Below, piece after piece: positions 8,603 through 16,994 of a stretch of DNA of 64,000 nucleotides. Numbering within the stretch: position 1 is the stretch's first letter; every line of letters starts with the position of its first letter. Source of the stretch: Pirellulimonas nuda (GTDB lineage: Bacteria > Planctomycetota > Planctomycetia > Pirellulales > Lacipirellulaceae); the NCBI RefSeq assembly GCF_007750855.1, contig NZ_CP036291.1, forward strand, positions 6,236,905 to 6,300,904. Reading direction: 5' to 3'. The position numbers and the translations under genes are program-made. The notes under the pieces were generated by a model. It was not told the origin of the DNA, did not search any database, and was given only the letters and a program-made list of their open reading frames with translations.

Positions 8603-9514
8603 ATGGCGAACAGCATGATCTTGCGACGCACGGCAACAGGGTGGTTGGCGCTAGCGCCCGCGAAGGTGAACCTTCACCTCCGAGTGCTGAGTAAACGCCC
8701 CGACGGCTACCACGAGGTCGAGACGCTGATCGCGCCGATCGGCCTGTACGACGAACTGACCATCGCGGCCGACCCGACCAGCGACCGCGTCTCGCTGTCG
8801 GTGGTCGACCCGTTGGGCCGCCCCGTCCCGGGGGTCCCCAGCGACAGCCAGAACCTAGTGGTGCGCGCGCTTGAGCTGCTCAGGGCCAAGTTCAACCAAA
8901 CCGGCGGGGCTACGGCGCGGCTGGTGAAACGCATCCCGAGCCAAGCAGGGCTGGGGGGCGGGTCGAGCGACGCCGCCGCGGCGCTGGCGGCGGGCGCCCG
9001 CGCGTGGGGGATCGATTGCCCCGACGACCGGCTCGCCCGGCTCGGCGCCGAGCTCGGCAGCGACGTGCCGGTGTTCTTCGCCGGCGGCGCGGCGCTCTGC
9101 ACCGGACGCGGCGAAGCCGTGGCCCCCGTGGCGACCCCCGCGGCGCGGTGCGTGCTGGTCCAACCCCGGGCGGGGCTTTCGACCGCAGAGGTGTACCGCG
9201 CCTGCCGCCCCGACAGCGACGGGCCCTCGGCCCGAGAGTTGCTGCAAGCGTTGTGGCGGGGCGACCTCCGACGCGTCGGCGCCACGCTGCACAACGCGCT
9301 GCAAGACGCCGCGGAGCGGCTTTCGCCGTCGATCGGCCGCACGCTGGAGGCTATGCGCCGCGTTGGGCTGACGACGGCCATGATGACCGGCAGCGGCTCG
9401 GCCTGCTTCGCGATCGTCCCCAACGCACGCTCGGCGCACGCCGCGGCCGCGTTGCTGCGCGCCCAGGGGATTGGTTGGACACACAGCACTCACCTCCTCG
9501 CACGACGGACGTAG
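8603..9514 (+). CDS. ispE: 4-diphosphocytidyl-2-C-methyl-D-erythritol kinase
   Basis: The 303-residue GHMP kinase catalyses the ATP-dependent 2-phosphorylation step of the MEP isoprenoid pathway. It has the family N-terminus (APAKVNLHLRVLSKRPDGYHEV), the glycine-rich ATP motif SQAGLGGGSSDAAAA, and the C-terminal MTGSGSACF motif. The ATG at 8603 is used; a second ATG at 8615 is also possible. It is followed 59 bases later by spoVG, a gene order also known from Firmicutes. Confidence 0.95.
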   Translation: MANSMILRRTATGWLALAPAKVNLHLRVLSKRPDGYHEVETLIAPIGLYDELTIAADPTSDRVSLSVVDPLGRPVPGVPSDSQNLVVRALELLRAKFNQTGGATARLVKRIPSQAGLGGGSSDAAAALAAGARAWGIDCPDDRLARLGAELGSDVPVFFAGGAALCTGRGEAVAPVATPAARCVLVQPRAGLSTAEVYRACRPDSDGPSARELLQALWRGDLRRVGATLHNALQDAAERLSPSIGRTLEAMRRVGLTTAMMTGSGSACFAIVPNARSAHAAAALLRAQGIGWTHSTHLLARRT

Positions 9515-9573
9515 CACACTCCGGCGAAGCGCGATCCAAGGACGACAAGCCCACAGGCTAAGGGAGTAGAACC

Positions 9574-10140
9574 GTGCGAATCACCGAGGTCCGCATCAAA
9601 CTCATGGACGAGCCGGGCGAACGCCTCAAGGCGTTCTGCTCGATCACCTTCGACGACGGCTTCGTGGTCCGCGACCTGAAGATCATCGACGGGTCGAGCG
9701 GGCCGTTCGTGGCGATGCCTAGCCGCAAGCTCACCTCGCACTGCGGCAAGTGCGGCATGAAGAACCACCTGCGCGCCAACTACTGCAACCAGTGCGGGGT
9801 GCGGCTGGCCGAGGGTCGCGCCACGCGCGACGCCGACGGCCGCGCCAAGCTGTACGCAGACATCGCCCACCCGATCAACGCGGCCTGCCGAGAGCAGATC
9901 CAGCAGGCCGTGGTGGACGAGTACTATCAAGAGATCGAACGCGCCAAGGAGCCGGGCTACGTGTCGCGGTACGAAGACTACGACGGCGGAGACTCCGGCG
10001 AGCACCACATCGAGCACCGCCGATTCGACACGCCGCACGCCGGCGAGCCCGCCAAGGGCCCCCATCAGCCGCCGCAGGGCGCCCCACACGACACGGCCGG
10101 CCCCGACGAGGGGTTCGGCGCGGGGCTCTACAACAACTAG
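9574..10140 (+). CDS. spoVG: SpoVG-family protein with an inserted zinc ribbon
   Basis: The GTG start at 9574 follows the Shine-Dalgarno-like aagggag. The 188-residue product begins with the canonical SpoVG sheet ([42 protein letters not shown]) and resumes with [21 protein letters not shown]. Between these halves lies an insertion with four cysteines, C57-x2-C60-x10-C71-x2-C74, a treble-clef or zinc-ribbon-like pattern. A polar tail rich in His, Pro and Gly follows. SpoVG proteins in other phyla bind DNA or RNA and modulate gene expression. Here the ribbon may alter that binding; the target is unknown. Confidence 0.88.
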   Translation: MRITEVRIKLMDEPGERLKAFCSITFDDGFVVRDLKIIDGSSGPFVAMPSRKLTSHCGKCGMKNHLRANYCNQCGVRLAEGRATRDADGRAKLYADIAHPINAACREQIQQAVVDEYYQEIERAKEPGYVSRYEDYDGGDSGEHHIEHRRFDTPHAGEPAKGPHQPPQGAPHDTAGPDEGFGAGLYNN

Positions 10141-10323
10141 CGGCCCAGGCCTGCTGGCGGCGCTGACGACGCGCGGCGCGGCGCTGCGCGCTCCCCCGGC
10201 ACAACCGTCTCAATACCGTGCCGTTCTGGTTCCTGCGGCGGGCCGATCGCGGTTAAGATGGGTCGCGGCGGCCCGGCCTGGGCCCGCAGCCCTGCTACTC
10301 TGACCTGCTCAGGAAGAAGAACG

Positions 10324-11301
10324 ATGCAGACCGATCGTCGCCCCCGGACCCCGCGCCTGTGTTTGTTGCTGCTGACCGCGTGCCTGAGCGGGCCGGCCAT
10401 TGCCGCGGCCCCGCGGATCGAGCCCTCCGACGACGGGCCCCGCGTCACCGTCGACGGCGAGCTGTTCACCCAGTACCGCACCGACCTGGGCAGCAAGCCG
10501 ATCCTCTGGCCGATCCTCGGGCCGACCGGCAAGGAGATGACCCGCGGCTTTCCGATGCGCAAGGCGGCGCCCGGCGAGACAGCGGACCACGTGCACCACA
10601 AGAGCCTGTGGTTCGGGCACCAGCTAATGAACGGCGTCGACTACTGGCTAGAGCCCGCCTCGAAGCAGCAAGGCTCTGACCAGCCGGCGGTGGTGGACGT
10701 CGGCCGGCCGGAGATCGCCAACGAAGACGACGGCGCTGTGCTGCGCAGCAGGCGGCGGTGGCTCGCCCCTGGCGGCGAGACTGTGTGCACCGACGAAACC
10801 ACCTACCGCTTCGGCGCAGACGACGACAGCCGCTGGATCGACTACCAGACCACGATCTCGCCCGTCGGCAAGCCGCTGGTGATCGGCGACACCAAGGAGG
10901 GCTTGTTCGCGGTGCGGGTGGCCGACTCCATGCGGCAAGACGCGGGGCTCGGGGGGACCATCGTGAACGACTCGGGCCAACGCGACGCGGATTGCTGGGG
11001 CCAACGCGCCTGTTGGGTGGACTACTCCGGCCCGGTCGACGGCCAACTCGCGGGCATTGCTATCATGAGCCACCCCACGAACGACCGGCCGAGGCCCCGC
11101 TGGCACGTGCGCACGTACGGTTTGTTCGCGGCGAACCCGATCGGCGAGAAAGACTTCCCGCCGATCGAAGGGTACCGTCAGGGGACGGTCACGGCGGCGG
11201 TGGGAGAGCCGCTGACGTTCCGTTACCGGGTGTTACTGCACCGGGGCGGCGCGGCCGAGGCCGACCTCGCCAGCCAATTCGAGGCGTACTGTGCCGAATA
11301 G
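10324..11301 (+). CDS. Exported PmoA-like (DUF6807) family protein
   Basis: The ATG at 10324 follows a purine-rich aggaagaagaacg and starts a signal peptide (TPRLCLLLLTACLSGPAIAA). The 325-residue product has the family hallmarks TDHVHH-like (TADHVHHKSLWFGH) and WPILGPTGKEMTRGFP, with CWVDYSGP and IMSHPTN further on. The family is annotated from the name 'methane oxygenase PmoA' but is unrelated to membrane particulate methane monooxygenase. It is frequent in planctomycetes near carbohydrate catabolism genes. Its biochemical role is not established, and no local partner suggests one. Confidence 0.8.
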   Translation: MQTDRRPRTPRLCLLLLTACLSGPAIAAAPRIEPSDDGPRVTVDGELFTQYRTDLGSKPILWPILGPTGKEMTRGFPMRKAAPGETADHVHHKSLWFGHQLMNGVDYWLEPASKQQGSDQPAVVDVGRPEIANEDDGAVLRSRRRWLAPGGETVCTDETTYRFGADDDSRWIDYQTTISPVGKPLVIGDTKEGLFAVRVADSMRQDAGLGGTIVNDSGQRDADCWGQRACWVDYSGPVDGQLAGIAIMSHPTNDRPRPRWHVRTYGLFAANPIGEKDFPPIEGYRQGTVTAAVGEPLTFRYRVLLHRGGAAEADLASQFEAYCAE

Positions 11302-11540
11302 CGCGCCGCCGCAACGGTTCGTTCAACGTGCGCAGCGCAGCGAAGCTGGGCGCTCCTTTCGGGGCGCGTCGGCCGGTAAGCGCGCGCCGCTCGGCGCCGG
11401 CCGATACCCGATGGGCGTTCCAATCGCACCCCCGGCGTACGAATCGCGAACAGGATTGTGAAGATTTGCGAAGCCCCGCAGTCCCCCCAACCGATCAACT
11501 TGGTGATAGCACCCAGCGGGACGCTACGGAGGCGTCCGCG

Positions 11541-11858
11541 ATGAGACCAGACCCCCAACAAGCAAACGCACTGGAGCAGGTGAGACGGTTGGTGAACCGG
11601 ACGCTGTGCGACCGGGAGAACCTAGAGCCCGACTGCTTCGGGCTCGGCCAGCAGCCCCTCACGCAACAGGGCCGCCTGTGCGGTTACTACTTTTGGCTTG
11701 AAGGACCGAGGAACGTTCGACTCTCCGCTGTTTGGGAGATCGAGGCGGACGCCGTGCTCTGCTACGGAGCAGATGGCGCCCGTTTCGCCAAACTCCCCGT
11801 CGATTCGCACGACCCGGGGCGGGCAAAACCCGCCGCCGAACGCCGTCGTGCGGCTTGA
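11541..11858 (+). CDS. Small unknown protein upstream of csrA
   Basis: The ATG at 11541 is preceded by the Shine-Dalgarno-like acggaggcg, which favours a real gene over the longer frame that runs in from the preceding gene. The product is 105 residues, soluble, with a conserved-looking core (NRTLCDRENLEPDCFGLGQQ, LCGYYFWLEGPR, AVWEIEADAVLCYGADG) and a basic tail. I do not recognise the family. It lies 69 bases upstream of csrA on the same strand, so a link with CsrA regulation is possible but unproven. Confidence 0.6.
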   Translation: MRPDPQQANALEQVRRLVNRTLCDRENLEPDCFGLGQQPLTQQGRLCGYYFWLEGPRNVRLSAVWEIEADAVLCYGADGARFAKLPVDSHDPGRAKPAAERRRAA

Positions 11859-11927
11859 CGTCCGCTGGGGCTACTAGTATACATGTGCATAGCAGTCCCA
11901 AGGCGGCCCCACGGAGGTAGGCGTCCC

Positions 11928-12116
11928 ATGTTGGTTCTCTCACGCAAAGAATCGGAACGGATCCGAGTCGGAGACTCGATCGTTATTACCGTCGTCAAAC
12001 TCGGCGGAGACAAGGTGCGGATCGGCATCGAAGCCCCCAGCGACGTGCTGGTGCTGCGCGACGAGCTCAAGCCGTTTGACCGGCCTCAGCAGATCGCGCT
12101 GGCCCGCCCCGCTTGA
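11928..12116 (+). CDS. csrA: Carbon storage regulator CsrA
   Basis: The ATG at 11928 has a strong ribosome-binding site (cggaggtag). The 62-residue protein matches CsrA over its full length: MLVLSRKESERIRVGD, IVITVVKLGGDKVRIGIEAP and a variable tail. CsrA dimers bind GGA motifs in mRNA leaders and control translation and stability. Its own ribosome-binding site contains a GGA, as expected for autoregulation (inference). A GC hairpin at 12119-12133 just after the stop may terminate transcription. Confidence 0.93.
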   Translation: MLVLSRKESERIRVGDSIVITVVKLGGDKVRIGIEAPSDVLVLRDELKPFDRPQQIALARPA

Positions 12117-12118
12117 GC

Positions 12119-12133
12119 GGCCCCTAAGGGGCC
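12119..12133. terminator. Short GC hairpin after csrA
   Basis: The sequence ggcccctaaggggcc is a perfect 6-bp stem with a 3-base loop between converging csrA and the WD40 gene. It has no T-run, so terminator function is tentative. Confidence 0.4.
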
Positions 12134-12177
12134 AGAAGCCGCGCGAGCGTCGCGTCCCCCCCCTCATCGAGCATGCC

Positions 12178-14286
12178 TTACGGCGCCGAGCGGTCCTCTT
12201 GGAACTGCTCGGCGCCGAGGCGCAGTAGCTCGGCGCGTCGTGTCGCCTCGGCCGCTTCGGCCTCGGCTTTTTCCTGGGCGGAACGGGCCTCGTTGAGCAG
12301 GGCCTCCATCCTGGCCTGGGCGTCGCCCGCTGCCTTGGCCGCCGCCGCTAGCTTGCCGGCCAGGTCCGCGGCCGCGGCCGCCTCCTTCGAACGCAGCTCG
12401 GCTTGCGCCGCGGCCTCGGCCGTCGCGGCGGCCGCGGTCTGGGCGTCCAGCTCGGCCTGCTGGGCGTCGGCGGCAAGCCGCTGTGCGGCGAGCTGGAACG
12501 TCGCCAGCTCCTTTTCGGCTTTGCGCGCGGCTGCCTCGAGCTCGCCGAGCGCTCCGCTCTGTTCCTGGGCGCCCGTGGCGGCCCGCTTCACCTCGCTTTG
12601 CAGCTTCGCCAGATCGGGGAGCCCGCGGCGTTTGTTCTCGGCCGTTGCGAGGCGCGTCTCGGCCTTAGTGAGCGCCGTTGCCAACCGCTTGGCGAATTCT
12701 TCGTCGTTACCCGCCGCTTCGGCCTCTTGCTTGGCGTCTGCGACCGTTAGCTCCGCGGCCGCCAGGCGGTCGGAGTACGCGGCGTGGGCCGCCTCGCCCC
12801 GGGCCAGGCCCGCCTCGGCCTCGTCGAGCCGGCGCGACGCCTCGTCGGAGAGCCGCTGCGACTCGCGTAGCCGCTCCAGCGCCTCGCGCACCCGCTCATC
12901 TAGCGTGGGGGGCGCGGTGTCGAGCTGGTGGATCGTGACGCCGTCGCTCGTCGCCAGCAGCCGTGTGACGCCGGCCCAGTCGCTGACCGCTACCCGCGCG
13001 CCGTCGTGCGTGAAGCAGGCGGCCAGCGCGATGTCGCTCAGCTTGGCCAGCTCGCGGGTCGGCTTGCCGTCCGCGGCCCAGGTTTTGACTTTGGCGTCAC
13101 GGCCGGCGGTCACCAGGGCGCCGTCCCGCGCGAGCGCTACGGACAGCACCCCACCGCCGTGTGCGGCGAAGTTCTTGATCGGTTTGCCTTCGCGCGACCA
13201 CATCCGCACCTCGCCGTCTTCGCTCGCCGAGGCGAGCACCGCGGAGTCGCTCCGCCAGCAGAGCGACGTGATCGGGCCCTTGTGGCCGGCCAGCGTGCCG
13301 CGGCCGTAGCCCTCGGAGGCATGCCACAACTCGACCGCGCCGCCGCGGTCGGCGGTCGCCAGCAGGGCGCCGTCGGGGCTGAACTCGAGCGCGGTCACCC
13401 AGTCGGTGTGCTTGCCGATTTCGTAGGCCAGCTCGCCGTCGGCCACGCGGTAGACGCGGACCTTCTTCTTCGGCCCCCCCAGGGCCACCAGCGAGCGGTC
13501 GGGGCTGAGGTCGGCGGCCAGCACCGTGTCGAGCTCGTCGCCGTACACCCCCAGGCGGACGCCCGTCTCGACATCGATCAGCGCCACCGCACCCGAGGCG
13601 GCGCTGCGGCCGCCGCCGACAACCAGCACCGATCCGTCACGGCTGAAGCGTACGGTCTGCGGGTCGCCCAGCGGGAAGGGCGCCACGCCCAGCAGTTGGC
13701 CCGTCTCGGAGTGGAACAGCAGCACCTGCTTGGGCGCCGCGGCGGCGATCAGCGGCGCCCACGGGCTCGCGGCCAGCGAGCCGATCGCCGGCGCGTGCTG
13801 GTAGTCGGCCGCCGGCTCGCGGAACCACCCGCGCGGCATCGCCGGCTCGCCCACGGGGCGGTTGTCTGTGGTCGCCTGCACGGCGCCCAGCCCGGGCCCC
13901 TGCGACTTCTTTGGCTTCGAGCCGTTGTTCTCCAGCAATCCGCCGTCGATCCAAGCGCGTACGACCGCGAGTTGGTCGTCCGGCAGCTTGTCACCGGGCG
14001 GCATCTTGGGCGACTCTTCGTGATTCACCAGCTTCCACAGCCGCGACGAACCCGCGTCGCCCCCCACCAGCACCTCGCCCCCGGCGCCGCCGGCCGACGC
14101 CGCGGCGTAGGTGTCGAGCGCCAAGTCGCTGGAGGCCCCGTCCTGGCTGTGGCAGGCGAAGCAGTGCTCGCGGAAGATCGGCGCCACGTGCTCGTCGAAG
14201 GTCACCTTCTCCGGAAGCTCCGCGGCCTGGGAGGCGATGCAGAGAGCGAGCGACGCCGAACAGGCAGTGATAGATGTCTTCAACAT
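12178..14286 (-). CDS. Planctomycete cytochrome c (PSCyt1)/WD40 protein with long coiled coil
   Basis: The 702-residue protein has a signal peptide (SITACSASLALCIASQAAEL), then a haem-binding domain with REHCFACHSQDG (CxxCH at about residues 42-46) and the distal PKMPPGDKLPDDQ. WD40-type repeats follow at about residues 150-440 (repeated LSPDRSLVALGG, FSPDGALLATAD, WRSDSAVLASAS blades). The last 250 residues are an Ala/Glu-rich coiled coil. It is probably periplasmic and membrane- or complex-associated. It closes the cluster with the DUF1549/DUF1553 gene but is separated from it by 248 bases holding an inverted repeat, so it may be transcribed separately. No enzymatic substrate is assigned. 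Confidence 0.88.
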   Translation of the reverse strand: MLKTSITACSASLALCIASQAAELPEKVTFDEHVAPIFREHCFACHSQDGASSDLALDTYAAASAGGAGGEVLVGGDAGSSRLWKLVNHEESPKMPPGDKLPDDQLAVVRAWIDGGLLENNGSKPKKSQGPGLGAVQATTDNRPVGEPAMPRGWFREPAADYQHAPAIGSLAASPWAPLIAAAAPKQVLLFHSETGQLLGVAPFPLGDPQTVRFSRDGSVLVVGGGRSAASGAVALIDVETGVRLGVYGDELDTVLAADLSPDRSLVALGGPKKKVRVYRVADGELAYEIGKHTDWVTALEFSPDGALLATADRGGAVELWHASEGYGRGTLAGHKGPITSLCWRSDSAVLASASEDGEVRMWSREGKPIKNFAAHGGGVLSVALARDGALVTAGRDAKVKTWAADGKPTRELAKLSDIALAACFTHDGARVAVSDWAGVTRLLATSDGVTIHQLDTAPPTLDERVREALERLRESQRLSDEASRRLDEAEAGLARGEAAHAAYSDRLAAAELTVADAKQEAEAAGNDEEFAKRLATALTKAETRLATAENKRRGLPDLAKLQSEVKRAATGAQEQSGALGELEAAARKAEKELATFQLAAQRLAADAQQAELDAQTAAAATAEAAAQAELRSKEAAAAADLAGKLAAAAKAAGDAQARMEALLNEARSAQEKAEAEAAEATRRAELLRLGAEQFQEDRSAP

Positions 14287-14346
14287 GGGCTTACGGTATG
14301 GAGGTTAACCACGCATGCACTGAGTCAACAGAGGAGTCACTAGAAT

Positions 14347-14473
14347 CTCTCGCAGAGGCGTAGAGACGCGGAGAATACCCAGGATTGAACTGGACTGACC
14401 CACGCATCCATCGGCGCCAAGGGTTGTTGCCAGCTCACCGTGCTTGCTCTGCGTCTCCGCGCCTCTGCGAGGG
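14347..14473. repeat. Dispersed inverted repeat, CGCAGAGGCG family
   Basis: The left arm 14347-14374 (ctctcgcagaggcgtagaga...) and right arm 14447-14473 (...ccgcgcctctgcgaggg) are complementary with few mismatches and enclose about 72 bases. A similar element with the same arm words is at 43961-44092. A separate quasi-repeat (cctctgtctctgtgtcctggg) follows at about 14490. Confidence 0.8.
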
Positions 14474-14534
14474 CTTTTTCGCGTTCCCCACCTCTGTCTC
14501 TGTGTCCTGGGTGGCTCCGTAGTCAAATCGTTGT

Positions 14535-16994
14535 TTAGTGGTTGAACAAGAACTCGCGCGAGTTCAGCAGCGCCCACAGCACGTCGCGGAGCGCCCCAAC
14601 CTTGTCGTTCGAGTCCGCCACGAGCGCGGTCAGCTTCGCCCGCTCGGCCTCGGTCGGCAGCCGCGTGAGGCAGCGTACGTAGAACGCGTCGATCACCTTG
14701 GCGGGGTCGTTGCCCTGGGCGGCCCACAGGTCGGGGGCGAGCTTCGATCCGTAGGCCTTGCCGTGCACCGACCCGCCGTTGAGCAGGTGCAGCGCCTGCG
14801 ACAGCGTGGGGTCGGAGCGCGACTCGCAGGCGCACACGGTTTCTCGCTTCGACCGGCCGAAGGTGGTGAGGAAGTAGTTGCCCGCACGCCCGTCGGCCAC
14901 CTGCACCGCGTGGGCGCCCAGCGGCAGGCCGGGGAGTTTCTCGGGCGACTCGGTCACTTGGCAGACGCAGTCCAGCAGCACCTCGGCGCCCATCCGCCGA
15001 GGGACGGCGTGCGAAAAATTGCGCAGGTCTTCTGCGTTGGACGCGTTGGTCTCGCCGGAGCGTTGGTAGGTGTGCGAGTTGCAGATGTCTCGCACCAGTT
15101 GCCGGGTGTCGAAATCATACTCCACCAGCTTGGCGCCGAGGGCTTCGAACAACTCCGGGTTGCTGGGCGGGTTGCTGACGCGGACGTCGTCGACCGGCTC
15201 GACGATGCCGACGCCGAACAGCGACGCCCACACCCGGTTGGCGACGCTCGTGGCGAAGTACGGGTTCTCCGGCGAGGTGACCCAGTCCGCCACCACGCTG
15301 CGGCGGTCGCGCTTGCCGACCTCGGCCGCATCTCCCCCAAGAGGCTTGGGGTCAAGCTTCTTGCCGGTCACCGGGTTCGTGGCGTCCCCCGAGCCGCGGT
15401 TGTACACCACCCACTCGCGGTAGTCGTCCGTCGTCTTGCGGCCGATCTGGCTGAAGTAGGCCGTGAAGCCGTAGTAGTCGTCCATCGTCCAGCGGTCGAA
15501 CGGGTGGTTGTGGCACTGCGCGCACTGCACCCGGATGCCGAGCAGGCTCTGCGCCACGTTCTCTGCGATCTTCTTGGGGTCGGGGTCGACCTGGTAGAAG
15601 TTCACCGCGGGGTTCTCGAACGAACTCCCGGAGGCGGCCAGCAGGTCGTGGATCATCTCGTCCAGCGGCCGGCCGGAGTCGATCTGCTCCTTGAGCCACT
15701 GGTGGTAGAGGAACATCGGCTTGTAGTCGACGCGGTTGTTCTCGGTCCGCACCAGCAGCAGCTCCGCCCAGCGGTGGGCCCACAGGTCGGCAAACGCCGG
15801 CGCCTCGACGAGGGCGTCGATCTTGTCCGACCGCTTCTGGGGGCTCTCGTCCGCCAGGAACGCCTCACGCTCCTCGGGGGTCGGCAGCCGGCCGACCAGG
15901 TCGACCGTCACCCGGCGGAGGAAAGTCTCGTCGTCCGCGACGCCGCTGGGCCTCACGCGGAGCGTGTCGAGCTTGTCCGTCACCAGGCGGTCGATGTAGT
16001 TCGCCGGCGGGTCCGCGCTCGGCTCAAAGGGGTCGCCGGCCGGCAGCACCAGCGTTTGGCTCCCCACCGTGTGCGTGTCGAACCGCGCCATCACGAAGGC
16101 CTCGCCGCGGCGGACGCTGGTCACGACGCCCGAGGGGGCGATGGCGGCCGACCCTTCATTGTTCGACTGAAAAACGGCCAACGGCGTTACGTCGCGCGAC
16201 GTGCCGTCGGAGTAGTGGGCCACGGCGACCAGCCGCTGCTCGGCGCCGGCGCCTTCCAACACGATCCGTGGCGGGAACAGCTCGACCGACTCAACGGCCA
16301 GCGCGTCGGCGACGTCGTTGGCGGCGCCCCCCGCGATCCAGTCACGCAGCGCCTGGTAGTACTGGCTGTCTTGATCGAACAGCTTGCCCCCGGTGTGCGG
16401 CACGGCGCCCGTCGCCTTCTTCAGCACCAGGCTCTCCTCGGGCAGCGCCAGGTTGACGCGGCGGGTGGCTTCTTCTCGCGTTAGCCGGAAGTGGTCGCCC
16501 GCCGGGTCGAACCCGAACAGAGACATGCGGAAGCCGTCCTTGCCGCGGGACGAGCCGTGGCACCCCCCCGAGTTGCAGCCCGCGCGGGTCAGCACCGGCA
16601 TCACGTCGCAGCAGAAGCTGGTCGGGGGCGCGGCGTTGTCGCTGGCGGCCTGCAGGTCGAGCTCGGCCGACAGCCCACCGAGTTCGGCCCGCACGCGTGC
16701 GGCCCCTGCCCCTGCTGCGCGCACCAAGCCCCCTTCCACCTGAACCCCTTCGGCGTCGGACCCCCACGCCACCTCGTCGGTCACGTCCTGCGTAACGCCG
16801 TCGGCGCGGGTGGCGACCGCCACGAGCCGCTGCGTCTGACCACGCCAGTGCAGCGTTACCTGCGGCGGGTAGACGTCCAGCCGCACGTACGCGGCCGCGT
16901 CCTCTTGGGCCCCCGCGCACGGCGCCAAGCAGGCCGCGAGCAGCGCAGCGATCCCGTAGCGCAGCTTCTTTCCTCGGGTTACTTTTGGCCTCAT
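14535..16994 (-). CDS. DUF1549/DUF1553 protein with Ig-like (BIG2) domains and haem motifs
   Basis: The 819-residue exported protein starts with a basic segment and signal peptide (LRYGIAALLAACLAPCAGAQ). In order it has a BIG2-like domain (residues 35-120), a PSCyt1-type region with GCNSGGCHGSSRGKDGFRMS, a second Ig-like domain (to about 325), DUF1549 (LVTDKLDTLRVRPSG to AHRWAELLLVRTENN) with CAQCHNHPF, and DUF1553 to the C-terminus (CNSHTYQRSG, PLGAHAVQVADG, LLNSREFLFNH). The start codon overlaps the stop of the upstream gene by four bases, indicating translational coupling. This domain set is characteristic of planctomycetes; its biochemical function remains undefined. Confidence 0.9.
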   Translation of the reverse strand: MRPKVTRGKKLRYGIAALLAACLAPCAGAQEDAAAYVRLDVYPPQVTLHWRGQTQRLVAVATRADGVTQDVTDEVAWGSDAEGVQVEGGLVRAAGAGAARVRAELGGLSAELDLQAASDNAAPPTSFCCDVMPVLTRAGCNSGGCHGSSRGKDGFRMSLFGFDPAGDHFRLTREEATRRVNLALPEESLVLKKATGAVPHTGGKLFDQDSQYYQALRDWIAGGAANDVADALAVESVELFPPRIVLEGAGAEQRLVAVAHYSDGTSRDVTPLAVFQSNNEGSAAIAPSGVVTSVRRGEAFVMARFDTHTVGSQTLVLPAGDPFEPSADPPANYIDRLVTDKLDTLRVRPSGVADDETFLRRVTVDLVGRLPTPEEREAFLADESPQKRSDKIDALVEAPAFADLWAHRWAELLLVRTENNRVDYKPMFLYHQWLKEQIDSGRPLDEMIHDLLAASGSSFENPAVNFYQVDPDPKKIAENVAQSLLGIRVQCAQCHNHPFDRWTMDDYYGFTAYFSQIGRKTTDDYREWVVYNRGSGDATNPVTGKKLDPKPLGGDAAEVGKRDRRSVVADWVTSPENPYFATSVANRVWASLFGVGIVEPVDDVRVSNPPSNPELFEALGAKLVEYDFDTRQLVRDICNSHTYQRSGETNASNAEDLRNFSHAVPRRMGAEVLLDCVCQVTESPEKLPGLPLGAHAVQVADGRAGNYFLTTFGRSKRETVCACESRSDPTLSQALHLLNGGSVHGKAYGSKLAPDLWAAQGNDPAKVIDAFYVRCLTRLPTEAERAKLTALVADSNDKVGALRDVLWALLNSREFLFNH

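Noticed and set aside
10758-11540. N-terminal extension of the small gene upstream of csrA
   Set aside because: The upstream part lies inside the PmoA-like gene in another frame and is Arg-rich; the ATG at 11541 has its own ribosome-binding site.
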